A stretch of 64,000 nt of DNA from Bifidobacterium vansinderenii (GTDB lineage Bacteria; Actinomycetota; Actinomycetes; Actinomycetales; Bifidobacteriaceae), in NCBI RefSeq assembly GCF_002234915.1, contig NZ_NEWD01000016.1, positions 120,829 to 184,828 on the forward strand, written 5' to 3'. Positions 60,541-64,000 of this stretch are shown here, piece by piece; the stretch's first letter is position 1; each line of letters starts with the position of its first letter. Below the pieces are notes generated by a model, which saw only the letters and a list, made by a program, of their open reading frames with translations, was not told the origin of the DNA and searched no databases. The position numbers were made by a program, and so were the translations under genes.

Positions 60541-61476
60541 CTAGATGTTGACGTTGCGGACGCCGAACGTCATCGAGCAGTGGTGCCACATGTTGCCGGC
60601 GACCTCCCATTCGCCGGTGGTCTGCCATTGCAGATTCGTGGTCCCGTTCTGCCCGGTGACGACGAACATGCTGTGCCCCTGCTTGTCCCACGCCGAGTTC
60701 TCGGCCGCCATCTGATGCAGTTCGAAACCCTCGGGGATGAAGTTGATCTGGTCGCCGCTCGTCCGGTAGCGTTGGATGTAGAGTCGGCCGAGGTTCGTCA
60801 TCTCCCACGATTTGGACGTGAACGTGCCCTTGTTGGTCCAGTTGACCGCCAGGGTGACGATACCCGACGTACCTGTGGTGGGGATGTACGCGCCGTCCAT
60901 CACGAGCGTGTCTCCCGCGCTGCTGGTGCCGGAACGGTCGATGTACAGGGGGTATGGGCTGACCCTCTGCCGGTATGACAGTGGGCTGAGCACGCCGCCG
61001 TCGAACAGTCTGGTCGTGTAGGTGGCGCCGACCGCGTCGACCTGCACGCGCCACAACGCGAAATCGTGCACGGTGGTGGACTGGTTGATGATGGACTGCG
61101 TGTTGATCTTCGGATCCGCGGCCGTCTGCCCGGTGGCGACCGGCGTGCCGGCGACCAGCACTGGCGACGCTGATTCCCTGCCGCTCGCGCTGTCGTACTT
61201 GTAGCGCAGGCAGAGCAGGTCAGTGCGATAGGTGCCGTTCGCGGCCGGGGTGACGTCGATCGATTCGGGGGCGGTGATGACCACCTGTCGGCCGTTGAGC
61301 ACGGCGCACCCGGTATCCAGCGTGAGTTTCGTCGACGTCTGTACGGTCAGGCTGAACTGGTTCCACAGGTTGAGCACGTAGTCGTCCTGCCCCAGTATGC
61401 CTGCGTTGAGGGCGCCCCAGTCGGCGCCGTCGATGTGTGGCGTGCCGAGCGCGCCGGTGACGAGTTCCGTCGTCAT
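60541..61476 (-). CDS. phage tail/baseplate-like protein
   Basis: 311 residues. N terminus MTTELVTGALGTPHIDGADWGALNAGILG is a pattern I recognise from upper-baseplate or receptor-associated proteins of siphophages, followed by beta-rich sequence (LTLDTGCAVLNGRQVVITAPESIDV). The C-terminal half is also beta-rich with Trp/Thr (FTSKSWEMTNLGRLYIQRYR) as in carbohydrate-binding folds. It likely lies at the tail tip and may bind host surface glycans. Specific fold assignment needs a structure search. Follows the GH43-like tail gene after 16 nt. Confidence 0.75.
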   Translation of the reverse strand: MTTELVTGALGTPHIDGADWGALNAGILGQDDYVLNLWNQFSLTVQTSTKLTLDTGCAVLNGRQVVITAPESIDVTPAANGTYRTDLLCLRYKYDSASGRESASPVLVAGTPVATGQTAADPKINTQSIINQSTTVHDFALWRVQVDAVGATYTTRLFDGGVLSPLSYRQRVSPYPLYIDRSGTSSAGDTLVMDGAYIPTTGTSGIVTLAVNWTNKGTFTSKSWEMTNLGRLYIQRYRTSGDQINFIPEGFELHQMAAENSAWDKQGHSMFVVTGQNGTTNLQWQTTGEWEVAGNMWHHCSMTFGVRNVNI

Positions 61477-61492
61477 GGTCTCTCCAATCTCT

Positions 61493-63055
61493 TTACTTGT
61501 TGGGCCAGTGTTCGGTGCCGGTTATGCGCCAGTAGTCCTCGGGCCGCCACGCGGTCTCCGGATTCGCCATGCGGAGTTTCGTGGTCCCGTTGTCGTCGTA
61601 GATGACGATCGGCAGGACCACGTACGCGCTTTTGGCGGAACCCGAGTCCCACCGGTCGCCGAAATAGATGAACTCGCCCAAGTCCTCGTTCCACGGGACG
61701 ATGTACGAGCATTGCGAGCCGAACGTGATGTCGTGGTCGCCCTTGCCCTCGATCGAATCGATGCCTCGGCACAGGTCCGTGCCCGAACCGTAGGAGCTGA
61801 GGATGCCGTTTTCGGGGTGTTCCTGCGCGTACCAGTTCTGCTTGCCGGGCGCCCAGCCGTTCGTCGGGCTGGTGATCACGTACACGCGATCCCGGTATTC
61901 GAGGAATGCGACGGCCTCGCGTGACTGGTCGGTGATGATCTGCCAGTTCGTGCCCCTGCCGACGGGGAGCAGCTTGGTGTACTTGCCGTCCGCCGAATAC
62001 TGCATCTTCGACTTGGATTCGTCGGTGTCGGTTGTGACACACAGATGGGTCCAGTCGTCGTCGAGTTTGGCGACATACGTGCTCTTGTTGCCCTCGGAGC
62101 TGTAGGCGACGTAGGCGTTGCCGTCCTTCGCGGCGTACAGGGTCATGTCTCGGGCGTCGCCGACCTCGCCCCAGCCGCCGTAGATCGTCTCGTCGTCGTT
62201 GAATCCCTTGTATGCTCCGATGAGTTTGAACGGCCCGGTGGGCCTATCGGCTATCGCGCAGCCAAGCAGGGCACGCGAATAGTTCGAGCCGCCAACCGTG
62301 GTGCTGCCATCCGAGTGGAACCACAGCACCCACTTGTCAGTGCGTGGATTGTGAAGCATCTTCGGCCGTTCCGCGATGGCGGTCAGGCTCTTGCCGTCCG
62401 CATGCGTCAGCAAATATTTACGGACGTTCTCGTATTCGCTGCCGTAGAGGTCGTGGAAGTATCGGCCGTCGGGCGTGGTGGGGTCGTCGGCCGCGGTCGG
62501 GTTGGTGATCATGCGCAGGATGATGCCCATGTCCGTCCAATTCCGCAGATCCTTGGATGTGTACAGGTGGATGCCCGGACTGTCGCCGTACCCGTTCTCA
62601 TGGCTCTCGCCCACCCAGTACCAGATGTCGCCCTCGCGGGTGATGCCGCCGCCGTGGGCCTGAATGTGGTGCGCGCCCTTGCCGGCGGTCGGTCCGGTGG
62701 GAATGGTCTTTGCGAACCACTGGGTCGATGTGTAATAGTCGCTGGCCTTGGTGTCCACGACGGTGACGGCGGGGAACCCCGTGTACGAGGGCACGTCGTT
62801 GCGCGTGGGCAGTCCGGCCGGCGCGTCGGGCAGATCAGTGGCGATGCGCGTGTAGAGGACGCGCTGCCCATCCTCGCCGATACAAATCCACATCGTGCCG
62901 GGCCACAGGCTCACGGGATCCACGCCCGGGAGCAGCGAGACCGTCTGCCCGATCTCCGGGAGCGTGGATGCGTCCACTATCCCCTGTTCGATATGGGCCA
63001 TGTCCGTTGCGTCGAGCACATGCCCGTCCTGCAGATTGAGTTTCTGGTACGCCAT
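61493..63055 (-). CDS. phage tail protein with GH43-type (exo-galactanase-like) glycoside hydrolase domain
   Basis: 520 residues. Residues 1-90 are a tail adaptor (MAYQKLNLQDGHVLDATDMAHIEQGI, common in tail fibres). From about 125 the chain matches the five-bladed beta-propeller of GH43, subfamily 24-like: QAHGGGITREGDIWYWVGE, RPKMLHNPRTDKWVLWFH, GGWGEVGDARDMTLYAAKDG, SREAVAFLEYRDRVYVITSPTNGWAPGK, TFGSQCSYIVPW and YFGDRW. The residues at the sites used by exo-beta-1,3-galactanases are present: Glu229, Glu380 and Gln448. A phage glycan depolymerase or receptor-binding enzyme is inferred. No signal peptide. Confidence 0.85.
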   Translation of the reverse strand: MAYQKLNLQDGHVLDATDMAHIEQGIVDASTLPEIGQTVSLLPGVDPVSLWPGTMWICIGEDGQRVLYTRIATDLPDAPAGLPTRNDVPSYTGFPAVTVVDTKASDYYTSTQWFAKTIPTGPTAGKGAHHIQAHGGGITREGDIWYWVGESHENGYGDSPGIHLYTSKDLRNWTDMGIILRMITNPTAADDPTTPDGRYFHDLYGSEYENVRKYLLTHADGKSLTAIAERPKMLHNPRTDKWVLWFHSDGSTTVGGSNYSRALLGCAIADRPTGPFKLIGAYKGFNDDETIYGGWGEVGDARDMTLYAAKDGNAYVAYSSEGNKSTYVAKLDDDWTHLCVTTDTDESKSKMQYSADGKYTKLLPVGRGTNWQIITDQSREAVAFLEYRDRVYVITSPTNGWAPGKQNWYAQEHPENGILSSYGSGTDLCRGIDSIEGKGDHDITFGSQCSYIVPWNEDLGEFIYFGDRWDSGSAKSAYVVLPIVIYDDNGTTKLRMANPETAWRPEDYWRITGTEHWPNK

Positions 63056-63056
63056 C

Positions 63057-64000
63057 TCAGGCTTCTCCTCCCAGAGTCATTGCTCCCAATGCGCCGGATC
63101 CGAGCGCCGAATGCACGGTTGTCGTATCATCGGCGGTCTTCTCCCACGTGTAGGCGCCGAGCGACGGTCGACGCTCCCATGTGCCGCCGAATATGAGGCC
63201 GGGATTCGTGCCGGTCGTGTTCTGGTAGATGGATCCGATCGGCCAGTACATGCTGCCGCCGCTGCCCGTGCCGTGCGCGGTGATCGTCCCGTCAGGGGTG
63301 ATGGTGATGGTCGCACCATCCGGTTTCACACCGCCGAGCGCCTGCTGCGTGGCAACGGGGAGCGAATAGTTTTCGAGCCCGTCGAGCTTGGCCTTATCCG
63401 TGGAGCTCATCATGCCGTCCGCCGTGGTGGTCACAGTGTCGGCCCAGATCGTCGCGCTGGCCTTGTCGTCGCTGCGCCATACGTGGATCGGCGCGGTCCC
63501 GTTGAGGGTGCGCACCGACTCGTTGGCGGCCGCCAGCGCGTTGCGCGCGTCCTGCTGCGCCAGGCCGATCTGCGCGCTAAACCCAGACGCGGTCTTCTCG
63601 GCCTGTTCGGCCGTCGCCTGCACGCCGTCGAGCTTGGATTGGGTGACGTCGGCGCTGATCACACGATCCGAGCTGATCCTGATGCCATCGCCGGCCACAT
63701 AGCTCATGCCGCCGGTACCGCCGCCGCCCGTCTCGCCGGAGCCGGAGAGGCTGACCGACTGGCCGGCCGCCTTGTCGCCACACTCGTAGGACACGCTCAT
63801 GACGCCACGGCTGACTTTGACGATCTTCTTCGTGACGGGGACCGTGACGGTGATGCCGAGCCGGTTGTTACGGCCGGTGACACGATCGTCGATGTCGAAG
63901 CGGAGACCGCCGTAGCCGTGGAGTGTGGCTTTGACGCCGCCCTGCTGCTGGAGCTCGCGGAGCTTGTCCTCCGTGGATTTGATCAGATCCTCCTGCTTCG
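63057..64000 (-). CDS. phage tail endopeptidase/fibre protein, 5' partial
   Basis: The frame stays open to the right edge through KQEDLIKSTEDKLRELQQQG, then VKATLHGYGGLRFDIDDRV and KKIVKVSRGVMSVSYECGD; the HGYGGLRFDIDDRV part is a recognisable C-terminal piece of siphophage tail-associated lysin/endopeptidase proteins. An ATG at 63800 is internal. Then a Gly-rich hinge, a coiled segment (KLDGVQATAEQAEKTASGFSA), and a fibre-like end with YWPIGSIYQNTTGTNPGLIFGGTWE, typical of tail-tip proteins. The next gene starts two bases before its stop codon boundary. At least 314 codons are visible. Confidence 0.85.
   Translation of the reverse strand, partial: KQEDLIKSTEDKLRELQQQGGVKATLHGYGGLRFDIDDRVTGRNNRLGITVTVPVTKKIVKVSRGVMSVSYECGDKAAGQSVSLSGSGETGGGGTGGMSYVAGDGIRISSDRVISADVTQSKLDGVQATAEQAEKTASGFSAQIGLAQQDARNALAAANESVRTLNGTAPIHVWRSDDKASATIWADTVTTTADGMMSSTDKAKLDGLENYSLPVATQQALGGVKPDGATITITPDGTITAHGTGSGGSMYWPIGSIYQNTTGTNPGLIFGGTWERRPSLGAYTWEKTADDTTTVHSALGSGALGAMTLGGEA

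Noticed and set aside
61493..63055. A host sugar-utilisation GH43 gene
   Set aside because: It sits between tail genes on the same strand, has a tail adaptor at its N terminus and no signal peptide.
63057..63800. A separate gene beginning at the ATG at 63800
   Set aside because: The frame continues without a stop to the window edge with a conserved phage endopeptidase motif, so the ATG is internal.

Overview
The window reads as the chromosome of a Bifidobacterium species carrying the int-proximal part of a prophage. The support is high GC coding sequence with a strong C/G third-position bias, a tmRNA whose tag reads AKSNRTEFALAA, a PfkB fructokinase of bifidobacterial type beginning MTDKKP, and a comEA-comEC-holA-tsaE-tsaB-rimI-tsaD gene order that fits high-GC actinobacteria. 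Genus is an inference from these marks; no species is claimed.

Layout. 1-2290: end of a ComM-type ATPase and dprA. 2324-6389: an alkyltransferase-like gene divergent from a soluble two-subunit fumarate reductase/succinate dehydrogenase, followed by a methyltransferase. 6400-9773: LOG protein, NhaA, tRNA-Arg(ACG) and two small genes. 9878-16725: a leftward operon for competence DNA uptake (comEA, comEC), DNA polymerase III delta and t6A tRNA modification (tsaE, tsaB, tsaD) with rimI. 16913-24591: leuS, an orphan amino-acid binding lipoprotein, CorA, a DUF1287 protein, tRNA-Ala(GGC) and a repeat-rich membrane protein. 24863-32934: phosphatase, rsfS, glmU, tRNA-Gln(TTG), prs, nadD, an unknown gene, proA and glyA. 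33158-36363: thrC, then a DUF1648 membrane protein with its GntR repressor and operator. 36634-38676: an AT-richer DUF262/DUF1524 (GmrSD-like) gene that looks like a defence island of one. 38875-45312: a second YidC, a hydroxyacid dehydrogenase, and a regulator plus ABC exporter set in which a truncated permease is fused in frame to an ATPase. 45400-47955: a thiamin locus (TPP riboswitch, thiD, HAD phosphatase, tenA). 48009-53176: recN-nadK, divergent from a ROK regulator and fructokinase. 53265-53778: the tmRNA gene.

53711-64000 is prophage. The integrase starts just after the tmRNA 3' end, which is the likely attachment site. A short rightward block follows (unknown gene, two very acidic small proteins, a 285-residue phage protein, a second tyrosine recombinase overlapping a helix-turn-helix gene). 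It meets a leftward late block (tail endopeptidase/fibre, a tail protein carrying a GH43-type galactanase-like domain, a baseplate-like protein, a membrane protein, amidase endolysin, holin). Repressor and replication genes must lie beyond the right edge.

The most interesting point is a single 32-nt type I-C-like CRISPR repeat (56444-56475) sitting between the two acidic genes, next to a second hairpin with matching arms and downstream of two tandem inverted-repeat operators. No cas genes and no second repeat are visible. This is the pattern expected of a phage anti-CRISPR locus combining an RNA decoy (solitary repeat unit) with DNA-mimic-like proteins; that reading is inference. Dispersed palindromic intergenic repeats of two families are also present in the chromosomal part.
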